Part shown: positions 44,323-55,899 of the stretch, piece by piece
How the letters are laid out: each line of letters starts with the position of its first letter
Numbering within the stretch: the first letter of the stretch is position 1
From: Gnetum montanum
Lineage: Eukaryota > Streptophyta > Gnetopsida > Gnetales > Gnetaceae
Reading direction: 5' to 3'
Assembly: GCA_015680685.1 (NCBI GenBank)
Contig: MNCI01017832.1
Span: 302,357 to 366,356, forward strand
Length of the DNA: 64,000 nucleotides
The notes under the pieces: model-generated
The model's input: only the letters and a program-made list of their open reading frames with translations
The model's database searches: none
What the model was told of the DNA's origin: nothing
Position numbers and translations under genes: made by a program

Positions 44323-46045
44323 AAACATAACCATCCGTTAGACCGTTCATAAGTAGTTTAAGATGGTCCGTATATACTTTCTCAGTTTGACCAAGTTATG
44401 TTAATGGCATAGGCACACCATTAAGTTTCCCAGAGCGTTAAGTTATGGATTAGGGCCAAATTTTTCATAATTAACAACTAATTAATTAATTACACAAGGG
44501 CACCACCCCCCATGACTGAGAGCATACCTCTGGGTGCGTAAGGATAGGTTGATGCGGACACACAATGGAATGTAGGTGCATTGGGAAGGGTTAGGCAGAA
44601 AAAATGGCAAAAAATCCCCTCAATTTGGACTCTAAATGATGAAAATACAAAGCACAGCAGGTGTATATATAGGGGTTGGGTGCTGCATTGACGGGGCCGC
44701 GTATACACAGGCACTGCGTATATGGGGTCTCATATATGTAGCGCTGTTCACCCGTGGACCAACGTTGACCAATCCATTAAACACCCAAAATGATGAATTT
44801 GAAAAGCCAAATTGAGGTGGTTGAAGCACGCAAAAGGCCTGGTCATGGCTGAGGACAGGAGGAAGGTAATTAAGCATGAAAAAGAGAGAAAAAATAGGAG
44901 AAAGGGATTGAAAAAGAACTCTGCGAGGATGGAATCGAATGATGGGACACTGAAACAAGTCAACCAAGAAATCTAAAGGATGGGAGGCTTAACAAGCCAA
45001 ACCAGTCGTATGTAGGTGGGTCCTCCCCATAGTAGGCAACAGCCTTTATATCCCCTACATACCCTCAACACTAGGGTCCACGGGCCCGGGTGCCAAGAAT
45101 TGTTGTTAACGAGTTAAGACTCCAAACCAAGAGAACTCACCAAGGCATGAGAAAACACGACGAACACACAAAACATAAAAAGGGCAGTGATGTGAGTATG
45201 GAGAGAAGTGGAAACAAAGGGAAAGGAGAGAATGTAAATTTTGAGTTTTGGCCACATGAAACCCCATGTGCAATTGTGGTTAAGTGAACCAGTAGAACCT
45301 TTCCTGAGGGTAGACCCAAAACCAGTCATAGTCAGTGACATCGCAACAATAGACGAAGGCCCGACCATCCCCCAAGAAAGCAAGAATGACCCCATAGAGA
45401 ACCACCACTCCAGGAAATGTAAGAAGAAGGAAGTGAAACAAGACAAAGTTAGAGGGAACCAAGGAAGTCCCATAACTAGTGCATGTGGCCCATGCGAGGT
45501 GGTCTAAGGAGTGTGCTTTGAATTCCCTCATGATTCATTTTTTAATCTTTTCTTGTGTGCAGGGGAACCACACCATGTGAAGACCCATGCATGTTTGCAT
45601 GCATTCGACCAAGGGGTGTTCTTTGAATCCTCATTTTATTTTTTTATTTTTTATTTTTTATTTTTTGTATTTTTTCAGTGAGGACCACACCATGCAAGGT
45701 CGAACTGCCCAGAAGCTTTCATGGAGAGAGAATTGGAGTAGGAGGAAATTTGTACAGACACACCAGCAACCCGCGGAACAGAACAGAACAACGAATAAAG
45801 CACTTCCCTTGAAGTCACACCCGATTCAAACCATTGGGTCATCCCTCAATCTAGTAACTACATAAGTCACACATTGATTAAAATGTTTTTAAATGAAGGG
45901 TTTGCATGTTCACGACACAAGGAAAACCAGGGAATGATGAACAGGTGGATGACGTGGAGTCACTATCGAGTTTATGAAGTGAACACAACGTACAATCCAA
46001 GGACAACCATGCAACGGCAAGAACCAGATAACTAGGAAGACTATT
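44323..46045 (-). repeat. Second copy of the E1 spacer and promoter block
   Basis: Bases 44323-46045 repeat 41766-43488 at a constant offset of 2557, apart from small indels in the T-rich tract. The first 1.3 kb differ by only a handful of substitutions (for example CTACGAACAC/CGACGAACAC and GGGCAGACC/GGGTAGACC). After the T-rich tract identity drops clearly. This is either a true duplication or an assembly artefact around the gap. Confidence 0.85.
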
Positions 46046-46089
46046 ACAGTACCCATCGTAACGAAAATCGACCCCGCCAAACAATATGA

Positions 46090-46234
46090 TGACAAAAAGC
46101 AAACAAAAAGAACACAAAAAATGAAAAACAAATAAGTGTAAAACAAAAAGCATAAAACAAAAAAGTGGAAAACAAAAGAAGTGTAAAACAAAAAGTTGTA
46201 AAAACAAAAAGGTGTAAAACAAAAAAATGTAAAA
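46090..46234. repeat. AAAACAAAAAG-type minisatellite, element E1
   Basis: About ten degenerate units of the form GTGTAAAACAAAAAG. It lies just after the integrase end and is followed by an N at 46235. Confidence 0.75.
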
Positions 46235-46239
46235 NGACC

Positions 46240-47640
46240 GGCTGATGATGAGGTGGTGGCACTATTTGTGTGGAGCTCATGGAAAGGTTTTAGTTGTTGG
46301 CGGTTGACTAACTGTGTTCTAGTGGGATCCCCAGGTTTGTGGATGAGTAAGGCCCCGGATGGGAAATTTTTGGAGACAATATAAGGTCCCTCCCACAACG
46401 TCTGAAACTTTGTCAGTTGGGATACATGTGAGGGGTTCCAATACAATACCTTGTCTCCACATCTAAATGTGACCTTCCGAATCCTAAGATCATGTTGTTT
46501 CTTGTTATGGGCCTTGTGGGTTTCATTTGAAAATAGGGCCACTAGTCGGTTCTCATCTAGCACACTTAAATTGATTAATTGTTCACATTGTGCTAGTGGT
46601 AGGTCAAGGCTGAGGTCACTGGCGGTGGATAGTGTTTGTAGTTCTGCTTGGATTGGAAGTGTTGGCAACTTTTCATACACTAGCTCATAGGGAGAGTACC
46701 CTATAGGAAGTTTCCAAGTGGAGCAATAGGCCCATAGGGCATTGTTGAGCTTGGTACTCCAATCCATCCTATATTTTCTAATGGTTCGGGCAAGGATCTT
46801 GGTGAACTCCCTATTGGTGACTTCAGCTTGCCCGTTGGCTTGGAGGTGATAGGGTGTTGTAAATTTATGTGTTGCCCCCAAGCGTTGCATGAGTTTTTGA
46901 AAAGTGACACTCGTGAAGTGAGTCACATTGTCAGAAATGAGTACATGTGGTACTCCAAACCTAGTAATGATTTGTTGCTAGAAAAATCATGTGGCGGTGT
47001 TGGAAGAACAGTCGATGACGGCTGCCGCTTTTGCCCACTTTGTAGAGTAGTCCATAGCCATGATGATGTATGCTTTTCTGTTTGACAAGGGGGTGATGGA
47101 CCCCATGAAGTCGATACCCCATATGTCAAAGGGCTCCAGTGGCTGGATCCACTGCCGAGGTCCCTCCAACTGTGCCATCATCCCACCGTCTCTTTGGAAT
47201 CGTTCACAGGAGCGGGTGAACCATTGTGCGTCCCTGAAAAGTGTAGGCTAGTAATACCCTTCAAGTAGGATTTTAATGGCCATTTGGCATCCAACATAGT
47301 GGCCCCTACAAGGGCCCTCGTGAGCATCTTGGAGGATGCGTAGTGTATCATCATCAGGGACACACCATTGAACCAAGGCATCTGCGCACACCTTGTACAG
47401 GTGGCTGTTGATTTCTATGAAATGCTTGGCTATATAGAGAAACTATTGTTTTTGCCAATGGTTCCATTCCTTTGGCAGTTCTTGGGTTGTAAGGTAGGTG
47501 AGGATGCAGTTGAACCAAGGGGATTCCTTGGGTACTTGAGAATCAACGACGCCTGTGAAGAGGAGTTTATCTAGAAACTAGTTGGATAAGGGCTTATCCT
47601 CTTTTGCGTCATCCCATCGTAACTGAGACAAGTGGTCAGC
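46240..47640 (-). pseudogene. Integrase remnant of E1
   Basis: The minus frame gives WIQPLEPFDIWGIDFMGSI (about 47100-47150), with the first catalytic Asp intact. A long C-terminal frame (46926-46240) has PYHLQANGQAEVTNREFTK, holding the catalytic Glu. Later come LRIRKVTFRCGDKVLYWNPS and LWEGPYIVSKNFPSGALLIH, the C-terminal nucleic-acid-binding domain. Frames change around 46930-46990 and 47180. The N-terminal HHCC finger lies at about 47230-47400 in broken form. It is degraded but the best C-terminal example in the window. Confidence 0.8.
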
Positions 47641-48850
47641 AACCACATTTTTGGTTCCCTTTCGATCTACCATGGTAAAGATCAAACTCTTGAAGAATCA
47701 CCAGCCACCCAATTATGCGGTGGCTTACCATCGATTTGTTCATCAGGAACCAAATAGCACTATGGTCAACGTGCACAAACACCTCGTATCTGAGCATATA
47801 GTGCTAGAATTTGTCCAAGGTAAACACCACCACCATCAACTCCTTCTTGGTAGTTGTATAGTTCAGTTGAGAACCCAAAATGCTATGGCTTGCATAGTGG
47901 ATATAATAGGGACGTTTATGATCGTCACACTATGTAAGAATGGATCCCAAGGCATAGTTGGAAGCATCCGTCATAATGTGAAAAGGTCTGGACCAATCAG
48001 GTGCCTGTAGAACCAAAGCTTCTACAAGTTTTTATTTCAGCACTTGGAATGTAGACTCGCATTCCTCGGTCCAAACGAATGGAACGTCCTTCTTTGTAAG
48101 TTCTACCAACGGCCTGGCTATCTTCGAGAAGCACTCTATGAAACGCTGGTAGTAACCAGTGTGTCCAAGGAATGACCGAACATCTTTGACGGTACTTGGT
48201 TGATGGGTGATTCTTTGGATGACCCTGATCTTTCCAAGGTCTACACTGATCCCTGTTGATGAGATGCGATGCCCCAACACAATGCCCTCGTAGACCATCA
48301 AATGGCTCTTTTGCCAATTAAGCCACAGATTAGTGTCTACACACCTCTTTAGAACCTGCTCTAGACGGTTCAAGGATTTCTCGAACATGGCCCCATAGGT
48401 GGAGAATTCATCCATGAAGACTTTTACACCATTGCTGATTTGTTGCTAGAAGATGCTTAGGACAAGGTGTTGGAACGTTGCAGGCATATTGCACAGGCCA
48501 AAGGGCATTTTCTTATATGCAAAAGTCCCCCATGGACTCGTGAAGGTAGTTTTGGCCGAGTCCTTTTGTGTGATTTGGATTTGGTTATAACCACTATAAC
48601 CATCCAAAAAACTGTAGAATCGGTGTCCTACGATGGTGTCCAACACCTGGTCCACAAATGGGAGTAGGAAGTGGTCCTTGAAGGTCGCCATATTGAGCAA
48701 CCAAAAATTAATACAGACCCTCCACTTTCCATCTTTCTTGGGTACGATAACGAGTGGGCTAACCCATTTGCTATCAACAACAGAATAGATAAATAACACC
48801 TTGAGCAATTATTCGATTTCATTTGTTACGATATGCTTAAATTTGGGATT
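47640..48850 (-). pseudogene. Reverse transcriptase / RNase H of E1
   Basis: Minus-strand 48808-48446 gives SPLVIVPKKDGKWRVCINF, then HRFYSFLDGYSGYNQIQITQ and MPFGLCNMPATFQHLV. Next, 48415-48032 gives MDEFSTYGAMFEKSLNRLEQ and VRSFLGHTGYYQRFIECFSK, leading to RNase H. The catalytic box reads FMDEF: the second Asp is Glu. A stop separates the two blocks within the position equivalent to F-Q-x-x-I. Domain order and wording match the Athila branch. It is inactive as it stands. Confidence 0.85.
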
Positions 48851-49479
48851 CAATCATCTTTGTGGCTATCGTCATGGCTTCATGGAAGGGTCAAGATAGA
48901 TCCGATGCTGGCAGACCCTGGGATCAACTCCAGTGAATTCAGGATATGACCACGCGAATGCAGCAACTCATTTGTTTACCATCCCCAGCAACTTCTCTTT
49001 CTTTTCTGGAGCAAGAGTGACATTAATGATTACTAGCTTGCCATTTTGCAAAAATGCATACTCTGAGTGAGCTGGTAAAGGTTTTAACTCAAGGAGCTCT
49101 TGCTTGCAGTTCTCAAGGATTTGTAGTATTCTCCAGTCATCTTGGTCATCAACAATGGAGATCTGTTGATGAACCACGTCCATCTCATCCATGCTGTTGA
49201 CATAGGATTGCACTAGCCCCTTAGAGGATTCCATGCACAATGTGCTGCTAATAGGATCAGCTGTCAGCCACTGGGTGCCTTCTTGGTTAGTGGCTGCTAC
49301 GTACAGTCACTGTTGAGCAGGTGATTCTTTGGTACACCGACTGCATGCTTGAATGGATATTCGCTTAGCAAACCATAACTGCTGCACATAGTTGCATCCT
49401 GATTCACTATACGTGATGCATGGAACTCTTTTCTTCTCGATCTTCCTGAAAGGATTTTCCTTTGAAATTTCCAGGGACA
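48851..49479 (-). pseudogene. Linker between protease and RT of E1
   Basis: Decayed pol sequence. A frame at 49240-48968 encodes MCMESSKGLVQSYVNSMDEM, and then LENCKQELLELKPLPAHSEY, which recurs in F (58879-58508) and in Athila-like pol just upstream of RT (the LELKPLP-Y segment). It has no catalytic role of its own. Confidence 0.65.
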
Positions 49480-49800
49480 GATCTTGGAGTTCTAGTCATG
49501 CGTCCACCGTGCTTAGCCAAGCTCTTCCCATGATGATTGTGAAGTTCCCTTTATATTTCTCTACATGGATGACTAGGAAATCAGCAGGATATGACCACCC
49601 ACAAATGGTGGTCACAATGTCCTCCACCAAACTCAAGGGAACGATGATAGACTAGTCTGCTAACTCGAGCTGGATGTTGCTCTTCTTTAGCAGGGGCAAG
49701 TTCTAGTTCTTGTACATATCATGAGAGATCAAATTAACCCCTGACCCCGAATCCAGAAGAGCTTTGCACAGCTCATTCCCCGCCACCTGAAGATAGATTA
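49480..49800 (-). pseudogene. Aspartic protease of E1
   Basis: Minus strand CKALLDSGSG followed by NLISHDMYKN at about 49780-49715 shows the intact D-S-G catalytic motif. A TAG follows KN where a Gln is likely, then NLPLLKKSNIQLELAD. GNFTIIMGRAWLS near 49520-49560 is the flap/ILGR-like segment of retropepsins (here IIMGR). It is broken only by stops. Confidence 0.7.
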
Positions 49801-49859
49801 GGGGACTTTCCGGATCTGTTAATTTCTGGGGAAGAGAACCTGCTTTGATCTAGTCGGTC

Positions 49860-52399
49860 ATGGCATGTGTGAGCATGATTGTTTGGATGTTGGAGTGTGG
49901 GGGAACGAAGGACCACTCGGGTGGTATGATGGTAGAGGCGTTGGTAGGTTCGGAGGCACTAGCTATAGGCGTAGGTAAGGGTGTGTTTAGATTATTGGGC
50001 CAGAAAAAAGAACATTTGCATGGCTTGGGTTCCGGCCCACTCGACCGAGGTACTGGTTGTAAGTTAACAACCCTCCTAGTGTTTCGTTACTATGGCTGTG
50101 GTGGTATTTCTCCTTGCATTGATGGAGTGGATGACAATTGAGTGGGATGGTGTGGAGGAATGGCAGAAGAAGGTGATGGAGGGTAAAAAAGATTGGGTTT
50201 GTCCCCCTAGGTGATGGAGATGGATGTCAAAAATATTCATAGGGGTGGTAGTAGCTGGGAAGGGCCACATGACTAGAAGAGTCTCTTGGAGAGACCGGTT
50301 GCTGAACATAGTACCCATAAGAATCTGACTATTTGTAAGGGTACTGCTGCCTTGGAGGTGGCATCCCCCATGCTTGTGGTTGCTGCCACTATTGGAAGTA
50401 TTCATACAGTTGCGGGGGCGTTCCACTTGGATAATATCCTTGCTACTACTGGTGGAATCGCCTGGGGTTGCCTTGTGGATAAGGCAACCTTTAGGGTGTC
50501 TGCCGCTGCGCCAAATGAGGGTTCAAGGCATACACCCCAGACTCTTGAAGGTGTGACACCATAGGACAAAATCCCTTAGGATGTTCATATTGGCATATGC
50601 CACATTCATCATCCTCCTCGGTGTCAGAGTCTGCAACCTACTCTGCTACAACAACTTTTCCCTTACCCTTATCTTGGGCATGTTCAGCTCCCTTCTTCCT
50701 ACGCCGATCATGATCGCTACCTTGTCCTGTGGACTCTTCTGCAATTTTTAGTACACTTTGAAATTTCTCATCCAAATAATCCCACATTTTATCCACCTTT
50801 GCCGATATTTTGAATGTAAATTTTTGTAACGGAAAAGTCTTCCGATTCACCATTGGTTCCATAGGTGACTCGTCCTCCTCATCACAAAATCAGACCTCCC
50901 TCTTTCTAAGGGAAGGATCCTAGTTGAATTCTTAAGTTCTCCTTCTTCCTTGGCCACCTGCTCAATGAGGCACTGCAACTGATGGGCCCTTATCTCTAAC
51001 AATTGTCCCTTGGCGTACATGCCTAGGGTCTTTCGCATTTCAAAATGGAGCCCATCAATGACATGGCGAAGCTGTGCCCGCTGAGAGTAACCATGACTAG
51101 GGCATCGATGTAACAATGAGTAATACCTGATCATGGCAGCATCCAAGGGTTCATGATTCCTTTGTTTCCATCCTTGGATCTTCCTTCTTAGGTTCGCCAC
51201 TCTAGAGTACGTTTGATATTTGTCATTGAAGATTTCAAGCATCGTACCCCATCTTTTGATTGATTCCGGCTCCAAGGATCGGTACCAACTTTTAGCTTTT
51301 TTGATGAGCGTGCGAGGAAACAGCTTCAATCGTTGCCAATCATTATCAATGTTTTGCAGGGTGCAGGCATCATGGAATGCTTGCAAGTGGNCAGCTTCAA
51401 TCGTTGCCAATCATTATCAATGTTTTGCAGGGTGCAGGCATCATGGAATGCTTGCAAGTGGGTCTGCGGATCACAGTTGTATCCCCCTTCAAATCTGGGG
51501 ATGTTGTTCATATCAACATGCTTGATCTGACTATCCTTTATGTGCATACTTGGAATGTGAATTGCCTCTGCGATCTAGAGCATGCTCCGAGTAGCTAACA
51601 ATGGCTCGTTTGAATCATAGTCCTGTTGGGGACCATGACATCTATGACGATTCCAGCAACCCCTCCTTTCATGCTGGTGAGCATCACACGATTGGTTGTG
51701 TGCTTCCTCACGTTGCTCCTTCCAAACCTGTTTACCACTGTCCTTTCACTCCAGCCTTCCCCTGTTATGCTCATAGCCTGATATGGAGGAAGGTGTAGGA
51801 AAGGGGAAGGACAGAGAAGAAGGAGAGGCATTGCCACCAATCTAGCGACGATCTCCCCATCTACCCTGATGACGGCCTCGGTCATCTAGTCTAGCCCTGC
51901 TGCGTGACCCTCCATCCCCTTGAGGATCATGGTTACTTGGAGGTTTATTCTAAATGATTAACTGGATGTACTACTGCCTCAGGGGAGGTTTGGTTGAATG
52001 GGTATCATGAAAGATGGGATCCCCATCATCTTGTGGCCGTTGCAAGAATAAGGGGTTGCTAAATTGCTTCCCCTTCTGCTATTCATATCTCTTCACCTGC
52101 TGCTGATCTCTTGTCCATTGAGCCTCCATGGGACAATAGTCCCAGTAGTCATGGTCATCCATGACATACTCTGCCACCTGCTCCTAGATGCCAAATCTGC
52201 CCAGATTGTGATATAGCATCGCTGGAGTCACTCGGTAGGGCGGTAGCACGATGCTACCCTCCATGTCTCGCCATCAAAGATGCTCATCCTGATGTAGGAT
52301 GAATGTGAAATTAGGAACATATTCATCGGGATGTTTGTACACCACCTAACATTCTTGTGGCATAGGCGGTTCGAATAATTCTCTCTTGTGAGAAGACAT
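49860..52399 (-). pseudogene. gag remnant of E1
   Basis: The start is at ATG 52399 (MSSHKRELFEPPMPQEC), soon followed by a TAG. The capsid-type core at 51410-50870 reads KSWYRSLEPESIKRWGTM, RRKIQGWKQRNHEPLDAA and HVIDGLHFEMRKTLGMYAK. A C-x2-C-x3-H-x4-C knuckle, CGICQYEHPKGFC, lies at about 50575-50615; it is unusual in having three rather than four residues before the His. A Gly/Asn/His-rich region follows toward the protease. An N-bridged 70-bp duplication (51321-51461) disturbs the core and is probably an assembly error. Confidence 0.75.
51321..51461. repeat. 70-bp exact duplication around a single N (assembly join)
   Basis: Bases 51321-51390 recur at 51392-51461 with one N at 51391 between them. 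This is the same signature as at 10767-10895 and points to unmerged contig overlap inside the gag core. Confidence 0.85.
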
Positions 52400-52547
52400 A
52401 TTGGACGTTAGATGGTCCATATAATCGGTGTACCTTACTATTTGCTTAAATTCGCCTAGCGCGCATAAATATTTCTACCCTGGGTCCATTCCAATGACTT
52501 AAAGGATAATTTCACTAAAGTGAGATGATGCATGTAAGACTAACAGT

Positions 52548-52564
52548 CCTCAGCAATGGTGCCA
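52548..52564 (-). promoter_or_regulatory. Primer binding site of E1
   Basis: The minus strand reads TGGCACCATTGCTGAGG, one base from the LTR end. It is tRNA-Asp type with transitions only. Confidence 0.7.
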
Positions 52565-52565
52565 A

Positions 52566-53236
52566 TGATGAGTGGCTATTTATCCCTACGTCCAACCATA
52601 TGAATCACGAGCATTCACGTGCGACTTGGTCAAAATCCACAGATTGTAAGCAGATTCCTAACATAAGTATCTGGTCCCATCTTCCGAGCACGTTCTGAGC
52701 ATCTTCTAACACTTCTGGGTTACCAGATGTTAAGCGTCACTGGGCTTACCAAGTGTTTAATTACATTTGAGATGGTCGTACTTATGGCTTTAACGAACTA
52801 CGAATGAACAATAATGATTGAAATTATAATAACGAAAACATAAGTAATTAACAAGTAGCTAATAAAGCATAAACATATTAAACTAATAATTGCATAAAAT
52901 AACTAAGTCCAAATGCTGCAAGGATTTCTTGAATAGTATCATGCCAATGGGCTCAGATACATCAGTGCTCGAATACAAAGCTAATCAATTTTCTTACACC
53001 TGCTACGGGCACTCGGAAAATATTCTATCTCCTACGATAACAAACTGCAAGAGCTTCGCTACAACTAATCAAAAAGATGCCTAAATGATGTGGAAGGCCC
53101 TCTTATTTATAGGTTGGGAAAGGTGCCTGCATAAACAGGGCCACATTGACGTAGGGTGGCTACGTTGACAGGCCCGCGTCGATGCGGCCGCATATACACG
53201 GCCTAGTCGACGCATTGACTAAATGACACTTCATCA
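52566..53236 (-). repeat. 5' LTR of E1
   Basis: 671 bp, TGATGAGTGGCTATTTATCC to ACACTTCATCA, clearly different from the B/C/G LTRs except at the ends and in short islands. The minus-strand TATA is at 53102-53112 (plus strand CTTATTTATAGG). The adjacent palindromic words are of CGTCGATGCGG, GCGGCCGC and AGTCGACG type rather than GATATC type. Confidence 0.85.
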
Positions 53237-53660
53237 GTCATACTTGAATAAAGGTGTTATACAATTACAATCATCACACTACAAGCATGCATTGGGGAAA
53301 ACTAGTTGAGAGGAAAAAATAGCAAAAAGACTCTACTCTAATACTAAATTGACTATTGACTTTCCTGTGCGTCCCGTTGTGTATATATAGGCTCACACGG
53401 GAACAATGATATCACGTATACGATATCGTTTATTAGGCCACGATATTGTGTACTCGATATCATGGGTCTGATATTAGCACCTGGTTAACAAGGGTTCAAT
53501 ATCAAGGGTCTGATATTAGCACTTGACAAACCATGATTCATCAAACCCCCACGACTGAATAACAACTCATCCTTGAGTTAAACAAAATGAGAACGAGTCT
53601 GATATCAGCACCTAGTTAACAAGGGTATGATATCAACACCTGACAAACCATGATTCATCA
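53237..53660 (-). repeat. Rearranged fragment of a B-type LTR
   Basis: 53237-53543 matches the right part of the B LTR and ends TGATTCATCA. It is followed by a polypurine tract and about 55 bp of B-type internal sequence (53544-53598). Then the sequence jumps back into LTR (CTGATATCAGCACC...TGATTCATCA, ending 53660). The jump occurs at the short shared word GAGTC/GGTC. The start of this LTR is missing because E1 lies directly to its left. Confidence 0.7.
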
Positions 53661-54384
53661 GGCGTTGAGAATGTTTGTTGTCTTTCCAACTACACTTGTG
53701 AAGCTCAAGGGTATGGTTTAAGTGTAATTGAGATACATGATTTTGATCATTTTGTGTTCTATAAATTTGATCACCTACAACAAGAATGAAAGTAATTTAA
53801 GATCTAATTTATCTATTGCCTAGCTAGCCTAACACAAGTACCTATCCCACTTTCCTAGACACATCTTGAACACATAGACCACTGCTAGGCTACCAAACAT
53901 TAAGCGTTGTTGGGTTACCAAGCACTGTATGTATGCTCGAAGTGGTTGTTCTTGTGTTCATTAACAACTAAAAATTAATCCCTTAATTGAAATGCATGAA
54001 AGTAAAGTGCATTAAAGGAAACATTAATCAATTCTTAATGCTACAAGGATTGTCAAAAGAGTTCATTTTTATTCCCATCACATTGTTGTGCTTAGGTACA
54101 TCAGTGTTCGAACAAAGATTTGTACATACTTAGACTCCTATTATGAGCAGTAAAATATTCTAACTCTAGAGAAAAAAAACTGCAAGAGCTTTGCTACTCT
54201 AACCAAAAATTGATATGAAGCTAATGCCAAATTGTGAGCCCAAGCGCTATATTTATAGGTTGGCGTATATCCCATAACATCAGATATTCAACATTGCATC
54301 TGGGCTTCGACATCGGATACTCAATGTTGAGGCTCCAACATTAGGTACTCAACAGAAGAGCACATGAAGAAATGTGATTCATCA
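53661..54384 (-). repeat. 3' LTR of element F, left end truncated
   Basis: It begins GGCGTTGAGAATG, equivalent to a position some 100-150 bp inside the other LTRs, and ends GTGATTCATCA. The minus-strand TATA is at about 54248-54259 (plus strand CTATATTTATAGG). The adjacent block carries ACATCAGATATTCAACATTG-type repeats (TACTCAAC, AACATTAGG), a fourth variety of U3 repeat. Confidence 0.75.
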
Positions 54385-55899
54385 TACCCCCATGACTGAA
54401 TAAAAGCTCATCCTCAAGTGACAAAGAGGAGGAACAAGTTCCTTACAAAATATTAGGAAGGTATGGGAGTATTGACTAACATACAAACTGACTCAGATGG
54501 AACAAATAGACTCTGAGTGCCTAATTGTATGGAGTTACAATCTTTACAAAATTGGGCATTCATGATAAGAGAAGTGAACACCCATGATGAAACTGACATC
54601 CACTGCCTCTTGGTAGATGAAGAGTGAGAGAGAAGATCTAAAAATAATGAATAGTCCACATCATGTGGTATTGCTGCATTATTCTTGGTGAAGATATTCC
54701 CACTCCTAGTCCATGCTTCCTACTACAATCACAACAGAATCATGAATTAGTATGTAATGTGTAACTCATAGCTATTAAATGCCTTGTCTTGTTGATGGTT
54801 ACACTTGGCTAGGTTGTGATTGTAGTAGATTGATTCCTTTAGGAGTGTTAGTGGGAAGGCTAACAAATAGGATAAAATGGATAAGTGGTCCATTATATTT
54901 GAAAAAGTTTAACACAAGAAAATATTTGGAGAGGGTGTAAGAATTCACAACAATAAAAAGAAAAGTTTACTGAAAAATGTTGTAAAGATGTCCATAATTG
55001 GATGTCATTTATGGGGTAAACAAAAAAATTTGATTGTAAGAGTGTCTAAGGGTAAAGAACTTAACTAAGTCAACCAAAAGATATGCAAGTGGGTCCTCCC
55101 CAAAGTAGGCACAAGCCTTTTATGCCCTTGCATAACTTCAAACCAAAGAGTCTATGGGCTCCATGGATGATTAATGATTAAACAAGGTTAAGTACAAAAA
55201 CTTGGAAGAAACTACCTAAGAATTTTGACACATTATGCTAGGACATCAAACTAGAATATGAAACCATCAATGAGGTGAGATGTGGAAAGCATAGATGGAT
55301 GAAAGAGAGTGGAATGGAGTTTCTGATTAAGGTCACATAAAGTCCCTTGTGGATTTTGTGGTTAAATAACTTTGATAAGATCCATCATTAGTTTAGACAA
55401 AAACCAACCACATTAAGTGACTTCACATTATCATTCTAAGACCAATCCATCCCCTAAGATGCAAGAGAGCTCCCATAGAACAACCACTCTTTCTTATTAG
55501 AGAAGAAAAGAGAAGTAGGAAGTGAGGAAGGGCCTTAGTTAGAGGGAAATTTTAGGCATGGGTAACATGTCTTTCTAGTCCCATAATTAGTGCTTGTAGC
55601 CCATTTATTTTTATCTAAGGGGTGTGCTTTAAATTTTCATCATTTTTTTCGAAATGGGAACCACACCATGGAAAGATGTATGCGTTTATTTTGTCTAAGG
55701 AGTGTGCTTTGAATTCCCATCATTTTTTATGAGAATGACACCATGCAAAGACTTATTCAACTTCCTTTTATTGGTCAACATGGAATCATAAGAAATGTAT
55801 GAAAACACACATGCACCCAAGGAAACAGAAAGACACAAAAGATACCGAATCCCCTTGAAGTCATCGAATCCCCTTGGTTGTCTATCTAATGAGGTGTTT
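54385..55899 (-). other. Polypurine tract and spacer of element F
   Basis: 54385-54400 is the polypurine tract (minus TTCAGTCATGGGGGTA). The remainder is non-coding spacer with the shared block GTGGGTCCTCCCCAAAGTAG (about 55090) and AAGGGGTGTGCTTTAAATTT. No 3' ORF and no convincing second polypurine motif are seen. Confidence 0.65.

Larger units (their letters stand above)
40125..53236 (-). mobile_element. Gypsy element E1 with pol and 3' ORF, 3' LTR missing
   Basis: On the minus strand it runs: 5' LTR (52566-53236), primer binding site, gag, protease, RT, RNase H, integrase, minisatellite, spacer, internal promoter-like block and the N-terminal half of the 3' ORF. An 834-base N gap and a 1.7-kb repeated spacer interrupt it, so the assembly here is uncertain. 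The 3' ORF is joined at 40124 to a C-type fragment (D), and no E1-type 3' LTR is seen. This is the only element in the window with both pol and the long 3' ORF, so it is a candidate for the autonomous partner lineage of B and C. Confidence 0.65.

Noticed and set aside
43331-44350. Long open frames on both strands across the N gap
   Set aside because: They consist of unknown residues from the N run and carry no information.
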